From contig OZ316899.1 of the NCBI GenBank assembly GCA_973895155.1, positions 11,346,001-11,410,000 on the forward strand: a stretch of DNA of 64,000 bases. The letters are read 5' to 3'. Positions within the stretch are counted from its first letter, which is position 1, and each line of letters opens with the position of its first letter. Positions 34,936-44,717 of this stretch are shown piece after piece. The DNA is from Marsupella aquatica. Taxonomy: Eukaryota; Marchantiophyta. A program made the translations under genes and the position numbers. A model generated the notes under the pieces. That model ran no database searches. It was given only the letters and a program-made list of their open reading frames with translations, and was not told the origin of the DNA.

Positions 34936-35652
34936 CTCAGCAGTCTTGTTTTTCCAGTATGTCTCCAAGGTTGGCTCTGCTACCTCTAAATTGATGAATA
35001 AGTTCATATCAAACTGACTAAGAAAGCTATCAAAGCCACTTCAAGTCTAAACTCCATCAGAGAGAAGAGCTGAGGAGGAGTTGCGCAGACCTGGATGCCC
35101 AAGTGAAGATATGAAACTAAAACAACAATGATGTCCGTAGAGTACCTCTTATACTCGTGGGTTGGTATGTTCGGCCCTGAATGTGCGATCCGATAAGGTT
35201 GAGGCAACACCGAGTATCGCGGTTAGAACAATCATCCAATCCTTTTTCAATCCATTGTGTCAGACAATACAGCTAGCGTCCCACCCAAACTGATAGGACC
35301 AGATCCCTTCTTGGTCTCTATCCGTACAGAGATGATCCGTACAGAGATGATCCGTGCAGCGATCATCCGTACGCAAACAAGCCTTTCAGGAGGGGGTAAA
35401 GGGAGTACGAGGTCTTCCACAGACCTCATTGTTGTTTTGCTCTCTGTCGCTCCTCACTCTCGCTCCTCCCTCTCGCTCCTCACTCTCGCTCTAGCTCCTC
35501 ATTCTCGCTCCTCGCTCTCGCTCTTGGCTGGCTGCCGCCGCTATCCCTTGCCCTTGCCCTAATTGCCTTCTTGCCCTAATCTGCTGCAACGCCCTAGATC
35601 TTGCCCATCTTGACGTGTCCTCAATATATCCTGCCACGTGTCACTCGTAAAA
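34936..35652. promoter_or_regulatory. divergent promoter region between transposase and methylase loci
   Basis: No gene is supported here. The region separates two head-to-head transcription units. It contains a three-copy GTACAGAGATGATCC-like direct repeat (35325-35370), a CT-rich tract of CTCGCTC units (about 35445-35530), and two ACGTGTC boxes (35613-35619 and 35636-35642, the second a CACGTG G-box) just before the plus-strand ATG. G-box and ABRE-like ACGTGTC motifs are known plant promoter elements; their use here is inferred. Confidence 0.45.
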
Positions 35653-37295
35653 ATGGAAGTTGCCAAGAAAACCGTCATCGTCCTGCTCGCCGAAGAATCT
35701 GATGACTTGGATCTCTCCTCTGTCGGTGATCTTGTGGCCCTAGCGCTTAGGGATTCCCAAGAATTTCAATCTCAAGTCCAAAGTAAGTTTCCGGAGGTTT
35801 ATTCATGCATCTTAAGTTGTTGGATTCGGATGGTCCGAATCCAAGAGCGTTGTTTGGATTCGGACCATCCGAATCCAAGTGGGTTGTTTGGATTTGGATG
35901 GTCTGAATCTAAGAGGGTTGTTTGGATTCGGACCATCCGAATCCAAGTGGGTTGTTTGGATTTGGATGGTCCGAATCCAAGTGGCTTGATTGGATTCAGA
36001 TGGTCTGAATCCAAGAGGGTTGTTTGGATTCGGACCATCCGAATCCAAGTGGGTTGTTTGGATTCGGATGGTCCGAATCCAAGTGGCTTGATTGGATTCA
36101 AATGGTCCGAATCTAAGAGGGTTGTTTGGATTCGGACCATCCGAATCCAAGTGGGCTTCTTGTATTGGATTCGGATGGTCCGAATCCAAGAGCCCTCAAT
36201 CTCACTTTAACAGTGATTTCTTAAAACAAATTTCATGGATTTGAAGTCTAATATGAATTTTCACTCTCCAATGCAGAGAGTGATCTGGTGAATACAACTC
36301 TCGCCATTTCAGAGGCAGACTGCGACGATGGGCTCATTTTGGAGGACCGCGATCCAGGATTTCGGTGGGGACTTGAGTTCTCGCAAGTTAACTTCCGCCT
36401 GAATTCCTTTAACATTCAGGATCCAGTGTTATGTGTCAAGATCAGGACAGGCAACAACCAAACATTGGTCATCGGACCCGTGGTCTCTGTGGGAATGATA
36501 GGAAGAGGAATGAATTCTATCATTGTAGAGGTGTCGGACACGATGAGGTGGGCAAAGTTGCAGCTCCCCACAAAGGCTTTCTCGGCCGAGTTCAATGTGG
36601 AATGGTATGCAAGTGGGGAATTAAGTGTGTTGTCGATGGGATTCTTTCCAAAATCCTACACAAAGGAGAAGATTATTGGAGGACTGAAGGGAATGCTTCC
36701 TTTGGACATTTTTTATGGGTTTCTTTATTTGAAACTCAACATTGTAAACAACCCATCAAAGTTCTCTCTTCCATCCACATGGACTCTTAACAATTTGCTT
36801 GAGAAAGCAGGTCTGGTGTCACCAGACTCAAATGTTTGGATCGCCAAGGCACTAGCCTTTGCACACACGCTTGACCTGGAAAAAGCAAATCTATGGGTAG
36901 AGTCTTTGGTGAAGTTGAGAAAAAGTACACAACCACAGAAAATAATTGAGTCTACGCCAGCCAAAGGAACTCCAGCAACTACGACGGAGACAGCACAAAC
37001 TACTGCAGCAACAACCATGGATAGAGCGGCAGGGAAGCGAAAGCAGAGGGAGAAGAAGCTTCTGGTTGAGAAACCTACTTCAGTTGAGAAGAAGATCACG
37101 GCTCCAGCCAAGAAGAAGAAGCTTCCAGCCGAGAAGAAGTCGAGGGAGAAGAAGAAACAAAAAACCGACACCGGAGTTGTGAATTCAACTCCTATAGATT
37201 TTTCATTACATGCTGAAGATGAGGGTGATAGGCCACATGCTCCAGAGGAGAAAGACGTCTTAGAAGGGAATGAAGTTCTTCAACAAATGGAGTAG
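35653..37295 (+). CDS. N-terminal part of cargo locus, unknown domain with Lys-rich tail
   Basis: Exon 1 is 35653-35782 (ATG, 43 codons plus one base), intron 35783-36276 (GTAAGT...ATGCAG), exon 2 36277-37291/37295. The splice keeps one frame (QVQ-K-SDLVNTTL), which supports the model. The exon 2 product has a folded-looking part (GFRWGLEFSQVNFRL, WAKLQLPTKAFSAEF, LNNLLEKAGL) and then a Thr- and Lys-rich tail (AKKKKLPAEKKSREKKK) likely to be nuclear or nucleic-acid binding. The frame ends at TAG 37293. A 44-bp gap with GTAGTA...CCCAG ends follows, but splicing it does not keep frame, so this is either a separate gene or the frameshifted front of the ParB-methylase gene. Function unknown. Confidence 0.6.
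35813..36195. repeat. palindrome array 2, inside intron 1 of the cargo locus
   Basis: About 15 tandem copies of the same GGATTCGGAYGGTCCGAATCC palindrome as array 1, spaced about 25-30 bp apart, lying wholly between the intron's 5' and 3' splice sites (35783-36276). Confidence 0.95.
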
Positions 37296-37335
37296 TACTA
37301 TACTTTTGGGATAAACAAATTTTTTCTGATCCCAG

Positions 37336-40300
37336 TTGAAAGTATTTTTTGCCGCACCAGCGAGACTATGCTATCGGATGATGAATTTTGATCATGTGCA
37401 AGACATTGCTGATTCCATGATCAAAACACCTGGGCATGAGCCACATGTCGCTGATTTGATTCCTTTTAACGTCAAGCGAAGAAAGGTACTCCACTTTGAG
37501 AATACGGAGTCGGACCGGAAGGATTTTTTGGCCGGAGTGAAAAAGGGCAAGGTCCAATTTCTAGCCGTTAGTGGTCAGCACTCTGCGAGAGCTGCGAGAT
37601 GGATTCATGATTGGGCAACGAAGGATGCCAAGCTCACCCAGTTGGCCAAGAAGTTAGAATTCAGGAAATCCAGAATATTGTCTGATCGCACACCGTCTTC
37701 AATTCTTGTTGAGCACTCCATGAGATCGAACGCCATCAATAGCACGATGGTGTTTCAGTCTTGCTTTAAAGATACAGTTGTCCATGCGAGGCGGCAGTTT
37801 GTTGAATGTGGAAATCCAGACAAACCAAAACATGGCGACAACAAAACAAATGCTCAAGACAACCAAAAATTTCAGGTAAGAAATGTGATTACTTTGTATG
37901 CATTTCTCTACCATAGAGAGTAATTCTATTTTGGATTCGGATGGTCTCAGTCCGACACGATTTATCAAAGAGTATTGGAACTTTTGGAATGTTTAGTACG
38001 AGTTTTGTTTTTGATTGAGACCATCCGAACCCAAAACTATTATCGCACATTAGAATCCTTTTTTTCCAACCCTTGCGTTGGGGATAACTGTCTAGCTTTC
38101 CTTTTGGATTGTAGGATTGGTTGGCTCTGGCAAGAATGACTATGGGCAGGAAGGACTTGCAAAATGTATACTGGCTACTTTTTGCGGACAACGATCTTTT
38201 TGAGTTGTGGCGGTTAGTCTGTGAGATGTGGTTGCATGGGAAACTTCCTGATGGAGCTGGGATGGAAGGAAATAACAAGTCCAAAAAAGCAATTACTGTT
38301 GCCATGTTTCGTCCCTTTGATGGTGAGTTGATCTCACAGAAAGACATCACAAAAATCCTGACACAAGTGAAGTCAGGAAAGGCATTGCTGAAGAAAGATG
38401 CCACAAATAAATCTGACATACCCTCAATAGAGGAGCTTGCGAAGGATGTGAAAAAAGTGAGGAAGCTCAAGTCTCTCATTGAGGAGTACTACTTTGGCAA
38501 GGATCCAAGGAATTTCCCTTTGGATACCGACTGGAAGAAAGTTGTAGAGGTTCTGCCATTGTTGAGTGTTGACGCAAAATTCAGTAGATGCAGAAGAGCG
38601 GCTGGTGAAGTTTTTCTGTCAAATCTGTTGAAGCCAAATCATACCAGGGAGAGTGCAATTTTGCCAATAGCTCTGGTGATGCGCCTTGATGACATTTATT
38701 GCCAGAAGTTTGGCGGAGGGACACATTCTCGGAGCCAACCGTGGGTCACGTTCTTTAGTGACAATCTAATGAAAACAGTTGATCCACCAGCAATAGAAGA
38801 ATCATCTCCAACGTGCTCACTTGCCATTGTTGACTTCAGTCGAGATCACCAGAAGCTGTGGACGGAAGCAGAAGTTTTGGTCTTTCTGCAATACATTGTG
38901 GAGCTACCACGAAATCTTACAATCGTTGTAGCCATAACTGTTCATCCGGGGCCTCTTGCAATGAATGTCCTAAGCTCACTTCGAAAATTGGGACAAGAGA
39001 AATCTCTCACCATTCACATTGAGTATGGGAGTTATTCTCGAGAGGATCAACCGCACCCGCTTGATTCGTGTTGGGGAGGCGGAATTGAAGAAGTTATATT
39101 CGCAGGAATTTCTCGAGATGAAAATGTGAATTGGAATGATGTTTTCAAACCCAATCACCCAAAGCCAAAATTCTTTTTTGGTTCAAAAGATACTGATTTT
39201 GAGGTCACCAAGATTGACACTGGGAAGGCAAAGGTTGACACAGACGACGTGTCAAAACCCGAAGATCTAAAAATGATGCTGACCCCAGAAGAGGCGACCA
39301 AGGTTTTGCACATGGCCCCTTGATTTGAGATAGTTGGTGCTTGTGGTGGTTGGGTGAATCCACATGCCAAACCCACGCGGATGATACAGAGGATTATTGA
39401 ATCCTTGTCAGAAGCTGGAGACTTGATTCTTGATTTTTTCTCGGGTGGTCAAGTGATGAAGACAGCATTCTTGGTGCAACGCGAATGCTTTGTTTATTGT
39501 GACTCTCAAGATGAGAGACACTTTGTGGAAGCGTATGCTTCATTCCTTTGCGAGAGGGTCCCCTCAATCAAGGAAAATTGGGATCCTCGTGGTGGGAGTT
39601 CTAGGCATTGGAAACCCACTATTGCGGATGTTTCTGTCGAACATGAATCAGCTGATAATTCCGAAGAAGTGGGCGCTAAGTCAGTCAAAGATGATGGGGC
39701 ATCAGAGGTGGCATATGCAAAGAATTTGGATGACCGTGTAGGTCAAAGTGAAAGCATAGAACCCTACGATGTTGATGATAACGTTGGTCTTGCACCACGC
39801 CCTTCATCACGTGCAGATGACGTCCCTTTGGAACCCTATGAAGTTGAGGTTGATGACAACTTGGACAAGGATGGTCTCAATCCAAATGTGGTGCAACAAG
39901 AAACGGACGAAATTGGTGATCCGATTGACATTGATACATTTGAAAATCGTTTGTCAACCAATTTGGTCGCGGACGGTGGAGACAGACAGGTCAATTCGAA
40001 TGAAGCTGACACCCAAAATTTGATTCCCGGGACGGCTGTCAAAGTACGTGAGATTCCCATGACCCCAGAAGCCCGTGCATCAGCGACTGTTGACAACCAG
40101 GCAGGTGCTTCAATTTGTCCTGACACACTCTTTTCAGCTTCTGATGACAAATTGGTTTTTGTTCGTTCACACTCGGGAAGTCCAGTTGTCCTTCCTCTCT
40201 CAAAGAAAAAAGGGAATAGAGTTGGATCAACCGGATGGAGGTCACTTGAACGTGATGCACGATGTTATGTGTGGAAAAGTGGGCCAAATAGAGGCCAAGA

Positions 40301-40490
40301 AGTTTCATTGGATGCTGCTCCATCGATTCTTAACAGGAAGGAGTATAAGAGAGGAGAATTGGGATTGATAACTCCTGTTTGGACGTCACCTTATTGGGTA
40401 GAACAAAGTACTTCAGATGTCAATTTTGAAATCCAAGAGGAGCTGGGTGTTGACATTATTGATGAATACGGATCTCTTTTTTCAGACTGA
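37336..40490 (+). pseudogene. ParB-like / DNA methylase (PF01555-type) fusion, one in-frame stop
   Basis: Exon 37336-37875, intron 37876-38114 (CAG|GTAAGA...TTGTAG), exon 38115-40490; the splice is in phase (KFQ-DWLALARM). The first exon resembles the ParB/Srx fold: RMMNFDHVQDIADSMIKT, FLAVSGQHSARAARWI (GQHS where ParB has GE/QHR) and ILVEHSMRSNAIN. The second exon resembles a beta-class N4/N6 DNA methylase: LAIVDFSRDHQKLW where DPPY would stand, then VNPHAKPTRMIQRIIESL and GDLILDFFSGGQVMKTA (KP and FxGxG boxes), and an acidic unknown C-terminus. TGA at 39321-39323 interrupts the frame 30 bases before the KP box, yet the same frame continues intact for about 390 codons. The catalytic motif is degenerate, so activity is doubtful. 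Confidence 0.65.
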
Positions 40491-40551
40491 GATCAAACCG
40501 TCTGACTTTCCATTTTTTCATACCAATCTAAAATACTTCTCGGTCTCACAG

Positions 40552-41761
40552 AATGCGGTCAGCAATTAGAGCCTCGATATCCACCTACGCTCTTTGGGGC
40601 TTCTAAAAATGGTATGTAGGTTTTCTTTGTTGTTAGTCCTTGTCTTTTATTTTTGGACTGAGACAATCTCAGTCCAAAGTTCAAATTTGGTTTTCTTTCT
40701 AAGAGTTGTATTTGTTGCACTTGCAGAATCGAGACCTTGTCCCATCAAGCGGAAGTTGCTGATTTTGGATCTTAACAAAATACTTTGGGATTCACTTGAA
40801 TTCCAAAGCAAGGGCAAATCCAGAAACATTGTGACCCCAAATGGAGTGCATTGGGATAGATCAAATGGAACTAGTCGCATGTATACACAGAGGCCAGGGT
40901 TCCATGAGTTTCTAAAGTTGGTTTTTGACCGGTTTGACGTTGCAATTTGGACATGTGCTGGGATGCCACGGACAGTGAAAATGTTGAACATGATGTTCAC
41001 TGTTGAGGAGCGGTTGAAACTGAAGTTTGTATTCACACAGGTGGAAGCCTTTGACACAGGCATTCAAAGGCGTGACATTACAAATGGAAAGGCAAATGTG
41101 CTATTGAAGGATTTTCGGGTGGTATGGAGTGCATTTGGAAATCTATATGATGAAACCAACACACTCCTTGTGGATGACTCCCCCTTGAAGGCATTTGCCA
41201 ACCCAGACATGACCGGACTATTTCCAGTGCCCTACACGCATGCCAATTGTGGAGACAATTTTCTTCTAACAATTCTTTGGCCATGTCTTGAGAAACTGTC
41301 ACATGCAAGTGACATTCGTTGTTATCTTCTCCTAAACTCTCCAATGGTCTCTATTGCACATTAAGAGAGACAAGGCAAAAAATGAGATTACTTATGATCA
41401 ACTTAGTAAGAGATGTGCAGCAAAAATTTGGAAGTCACAGTATAGGCATAGTGTGCTGGACCTCAATAGCAATGAGATTCCTTGGGCTGTGAAGCACCGT
41501 ATATGTAGCTTACGTCCTGAGGTGGAACTTGACGATGCACTTGTCACCTCACTTGCTAGATCATTTGTAGGACGGGAATATTCAGGTCTGTATAGAGAAA
41601 ATCCCAGACACTTTTTGCAGGAGATTATAGCAGTTAGGAACAACACCACCAAATTTCATCTCCCTGAAGATAAAGGGAGTTGCAACTGTGACATTAGGGT
41701 AGATAGTAAAGGAGACAAGGGCACGTGCTCAAATAAATATTGTAAGGAGCACTTTGTTTAG
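40552..41761 (+). pseudogene. FCP1/NIF-type HAD phosphatase-like gene
   Basis: An exon ending at 40611, intron 40612-40726 (GTATGT...TTGCAG), and exon from 40727 join in frame (GASKN-ESRPCPIKRKLLILDLNK). HAD motif I reads LILDLNKIL, so the nucleophile Asp is kept but the second Asp of DxDx(T/V) is Asn. RPGFHEFLKLVFDRFDVAIWTCAG and TLLVDDSPLKAFANP are textbook FCP1/NIF features. The HAD frame stops at 41364. The last part (41370-41761: YDQLSKRCAAKIW ... CNCDIRVDS..CSNKYCKEHF, a Cys-rich end) lies in another frame, reachable by a possible 61-bp intron 41309-41369. The 5' start is not identified. Role by family: Ser phosphatase, often on the RNA polymerase II tail; the substrate here is unknown. 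Confidence 0.7.
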
Positions 41762-42002
41762 AGATCTGACTCATGTTAAGCCCATTAGATAGTAAAAATG
41801 GGTGCCAGCCCTGGATATTCATTGTAAGTTTGGACACAATTGTATATAATTATTTCACACATTATCAATCAATGGTCCTTGCCTAGGCTTCTTTGTGCGT
41901 AAATGTTTTTACAAGTATGATCTCTATCCCATGGTTCTTTGTGAACTAATAAGTAATATAATACTATTATAATAAATATAATATAATACTAATAAGATTT
42001 GG
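41762..42002. other. AT-rich spacer inside right end of the DNA transposon
   Basis: No coding signal. It contains a simple AT-rich stretch built from ATAATACTA/ATAAT units (about 41948-41995). Confidence 0.6.
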
Positions 42003-42066
42003 CCTATAAAGTGTACATTTGGGCTTCTTAAAGTGTACATTTGGGGACATAAAAGTGTACATTTTA
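42003..42066 (+). repeat. right subterminal repeats, unit AAAGTGTACATTTGG
   Basis: Three copies (near 42008, 42030 and 42053) of the unit found about 17 times at the left end. They are in the same plus-strand orientation as the left copies, so they are direct, not inverted, relative to the ends. Confidence 0.85.
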
Positions 42067-42081
42067 GGACTGATTTGTGAA

Positions 42082-42115
42082 CAAAAGAAAATACACTTTT
42101 AATTAATAGGCTGAT
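42082..42115 (-). repeat. right terminal inverted repeat
   Basis: Pairs with 28733-28766; followed by the ATGG duplicate at 42116-42119. Confidence 0.88.
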
Positions 42116-42119
42116 ATGG

Positions 42120-43179
42120 GGCCTGTGGAAGGCCTGGGACACCTTAAGGCGTGGCCTCTCTTTTGTGCCCGGTGTGGACGGTATACCTGGCAGATGGAGC
42201 ATTCAGGACTCAATTCGATGTCTCGCCGGGCCTCACTCCTGGCCGGTCACTGATTTGGAGGAGGTCACAAAGACCTTAGGGAGACTAGGAATTAGGAAAA
42301 TAGCTGATTGCTGGTCTGGGGGCTCAGGGGTATGGATCGACCTTTCCTGTCGCTGGCATTATCTTAGAGGTGTCTCTGAAGAATGTAAGTCACAGTGTGC
42401 ACTCCTGCTAGATGTCATCCATCGTGGTCACTCCTGCTGGCTGGACCTGGAATCGGGTGCTAGGCAGTGGCGCTGGGCTGACACTTGGGCTTTCTCAAAG
42501 TCCTTTCAAATTAACAACCAACGAGCTTACAAACTCTTGAGGGACAAAAGCACTGACTTTGAGAGATGGAATCAAATTTGGGGATGCAGGCGATTGGAAA
42601 CAGAATGGAATTCTGTCTGGACTTGAATTTGGAGTTCTGATTTGTCTTCCAGGGCGAAAACATTCATTTGGCGCTTGATAGTTGGTGGTCTCTTCACGGG
42701 ATCTTGGGCTGCTAAGATTGGTGCAGGCTCAAGTATATGCCATGTTTGCCCTGGGAGAATTGAAAGCATCCCCCACCTTTTCTTTGGTTGTGCTCACGCC
42801 ATGCTCTGTTGGGGAATCGGAGAGTCCAGCTCCTTGAGACAACTGTTTGGCAGGGGTTGGGGTAGCCTAGAACTCCTTGTTGCTGTTGATTCCAAAACAC
42901 ACTCAATCTGCTTGCTTTTTCCTGCATTATCAAATGTTGTGGGCTTTATGGATGGGACAAAATGAGCAGATTTTTGAGAAAATGCTGATCCGAGTATTTG
43001 ATTTTGGGCTGGTCCTCTTGGAAACTGAGACTCACTTGCGTGCTGCGGACTGGTGCCTCCCCATTGGTGGGCGGCGCATCAGACTGGCTAAGGCTAGGGA
43101 TCTCATAGCTTTAGAACGACGATACTGGTTTGCTAGGAGTACTGGCAGAGTCTCCTCAGTGGCTGCATTGCTGGTCTAG
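42120..43179 (+). pseudogene. LINE ORF2 C-terminal domain with zf-RVT
   Basis: Continues directly from 28732 once the transposon is removed. VDGIPGRWSIQDSI and GSGVWIDLSCRWHY belong to the spacer domain; SSRAKTFIWRLIVGGLFTG, then ICHVCPGRIESIPHLFFGCAHAMLCW form the zf-RVT module (Cys and His pairs visible) that ends many plant LINE ORF2 proteins. A stop at 42626 and a frame change near 42960 interrupt it. Confidence 0.88.
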
Positions 43180-43440
43180 GAGTGATAGTTATTGGAAGAG
43201 GGTGAATGGGTTACCTCGCTTATCGGCTCTAGGGCTCTACAAGTTGACATGATGTGTGGGTCACTCACGTTTTGGGCCACTAGGTTTAGTCTCCCCTTTT
43301 TATTGTGATTCTGGCCTTTGCTTTTGCCAGCTGGCCTCCCTGAGGGAGTTGTGCTGTTATATATATGGGGCTGTTTGCTTCCCCCCGGCCGTGGGGTTTT
43401 CGCGGTCTCACCTTTTTATTATAAAAAATATTTTCCCAGG
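43180..43440 (+). other. LINE 3' untranslated region
   Basis: Non-coding stretch ending in CTTTTTATTATAAAAAATATTTTCCCAGG before the TSD copy. A long poly(A) is absent; the A-rich run is short. Confidence 0.6.
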
Positions 43441-44212
43441 AAAGAGAGGAGGACGAGCCACTTCTGAGCTTTGAGAAGCCCTACCTATATGCTATAGGGG
43501 CTCTCATGTTCTTGGCTAATCAGACACGTCCGGACATAGCGTTTGCAGTGAGCCTTCTAGCTCGACACAGCTCACAACCAACCATCAGGCATTGGAATGG
43601 TCTGACAAGAATTTTCCGTTACCTAATTGGTACGGTGGACATGGGCCTGCATTTTCTTACTCAAACAGATGGAATACTAACCGGCTATGCAGATGCCAGT
43701 TACCTTTCTAAACTTGCAGATGCTAAATCCCAAACAGGGTATATCTTTTTAATTGGCTCAACAGCGATGTCTTGGAAAGTACCAAGCAAACCCTTACTAC
43801 AACTTCATCAAACCATTCCAAAATTATTGCTCTATACAAAGCCAGTCGTGAGTGCATCTAGCTCTGAAATGTAATCAGTCATGTCTCACAGCATACAGGT
43901 ACGCCAAAACTCACCTCTCCAACGATTATTTTTTAGGACAATTGTCCCTGCGTTGAACAAATTGTTGCTGGATTTATTAAAGGGGAAAAAACAAAGCATA
44001 TAGCCCCCAATTTTTTCTTTACTCACGAACAACTGGAAGACACTATTACTGTCCTAGCTGACAAAACTGTGTCGACCTACTAACCAAAGCATTGCCCCCA
44101 TCTATCCATAGTGAACTAACAAAGTCCATAGGCATGCAAAGATGATCTTCTTTTATACAAGGTTCACTCTGAAGTGAAGCTGAACAAGTAAACGACAAGC
44201 CCAGGGGGAGAT
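43441..44212 (+). pseudogene. copia-B RNase H end
   Basis: Resumes exactly after the LINE. SFEKPYLYAIGALMFLANQTRPDIAFAVSLLARHSSQ and GYADASYLSKLADAKSQTGYIFLIGS are the copia RNase H domain. After a frame break at about 43874 the C-terminal KHIAPNFFFTHEQLE stretch can still be read. The region ends in a polypurine tract (CCCAGGGGGAGAT) just before the 3' LTR. Confidence 0.82.
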
Positions 44213-44717
44213 TGATACGATTGTACCTGGGAGAGCTTTATGGTTACACATGTAATACTGTGTGCAGAATTTAGCAAGCTGTTAGCGTTATGGAGAGGCT
44301 ACCCATTGTCAAATCAGTTGTTTTTGGAGCCAACAACAACGACAAATTGTAGTGAGTCTACAAAGCTATTTTGCTCTCAACTGTAACAAGCAAAACCAGT
44401 GAGAGATTAACCTGATCAAGACAAACACGAGCGCAAGCCAGTGATGGTGTTTAGGGATAGCGATGGCCTTCATTACAGAGCTCATTGGAAAATAGATTTG
44501 GCCGGGCATGAAAGACCAAGTGCGCCAAACAGAACACGTTCAAGCAGGCGCACTGGAGAAAATATTCTACCAATTAAAAGGTGGACAAAGGCGCAGCCAA
44601 GTACTTACCACATTGATCACAATTCTGTACTATGAACGTTGCCTCTGATCCCCGAAGCCATCCATTCCATTCCTTAGAACTTCAAGCTTACAGTCCAAGA
44701 TCAACTACACAACATAT
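44213..44717 (+). repeat. copia-B 3' LTR region, end not certain
   Basis: Starts TGATACGATTG right after the polypurine tract, as an LTR should. The 5' LTR is missing, so its right end cannot be fixed; the limit used is the start of the next repeat (TGTCACGCC near 44718). No gene inside. Confidence 0.5.

Larger units (their letters stand above)
28733..42115. mobile_element. 13.4-kb cut-and-paste-type DNA transposon with cargo genes
   Basis: Terminal inverted repeats ATCAGCCTATT(C/A)ATTAAAAG... on both ends, 34 nt with 4 mismatches, flanked by a 4-bp TSD ATGG (28729-28732 and 42116-42119). Excising it restores the LINE reading YTWGLWKAWDTL across the joint, independent proof of the ends. Inside: a transposase on the minus strand and, head-to-head, a ParB/DNA-methylase locus and an FCP1-like phosphatase gene on the plus strand, with repeat arrays between. 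Four-bp TSDs are described for Sola, Ginger and Chapaev-type elements; I do not assign a superfamily. Confidence 0.9.
17264..43440 (+). mobile_element. LINE (plant L1-type), split twice by later insertions
   Basis: Flanked by a 15-bp TSD, AAAGAGAGGAGGACG, at 17249-17263 and 43441-43455. Removing the LINE restores the copia-B frame (REED then EPLL-like, as in copia-A). LINE sequence is 17264-19922, 25753-28732 and 42120-43440, about 7.0 kb in total. It carries ORF1 with DUF4283 and CCHC, and ORF2 with endonuclease, RT and zf-RVT. There is no long poly(A); the 3' end is TTATTATAAAAAATATTT followed by a few bases. Confidence 0.88.
6076..44717 (+). mobile_element. Ty1/copia element copia-B, three pieces split by nested insertions
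   Basis: The plus-strand pieces are 6076-6745, 15148-17263 and 43441-44212, plus a 3' LTR region to about 44717. The first two rejoin exactly at a 5-bp TSD (TCTCC at 6746-6750 and 15143-15147), and the last two rejoin at a 15-bp TSD (17249-17263 and 43441-43455). Across each join the protein lines up with copia-A. Protease to RNase H can be followed; the 5' LTR and gag are missing left of 6076, where the inverted LTR-D lies. Confidence 0.85.

Noticed and set aside
35799-36189. Open frames of about 110-190 residues across 35800-36200
   Set aside because: They fall inside an intron with good splice sites and come from the palindrome array.
37296-37335. Intron joining 37291 to 37336
   Set aside because: GTAGTA...CCCAG ends are present, but the join produces a stop at once, so I keep the two frames as separate entries.
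28733-42115. CACTA, hAT or PIF/Harbinger assignment of the 13.4-kb transposon
   Set aside because: Ends do not begin CACTA, and the TSD is 4 bp rather than 3 or 8 bp; DUF8039-like repeats also occur in CACTA-related proteins but are not enough.
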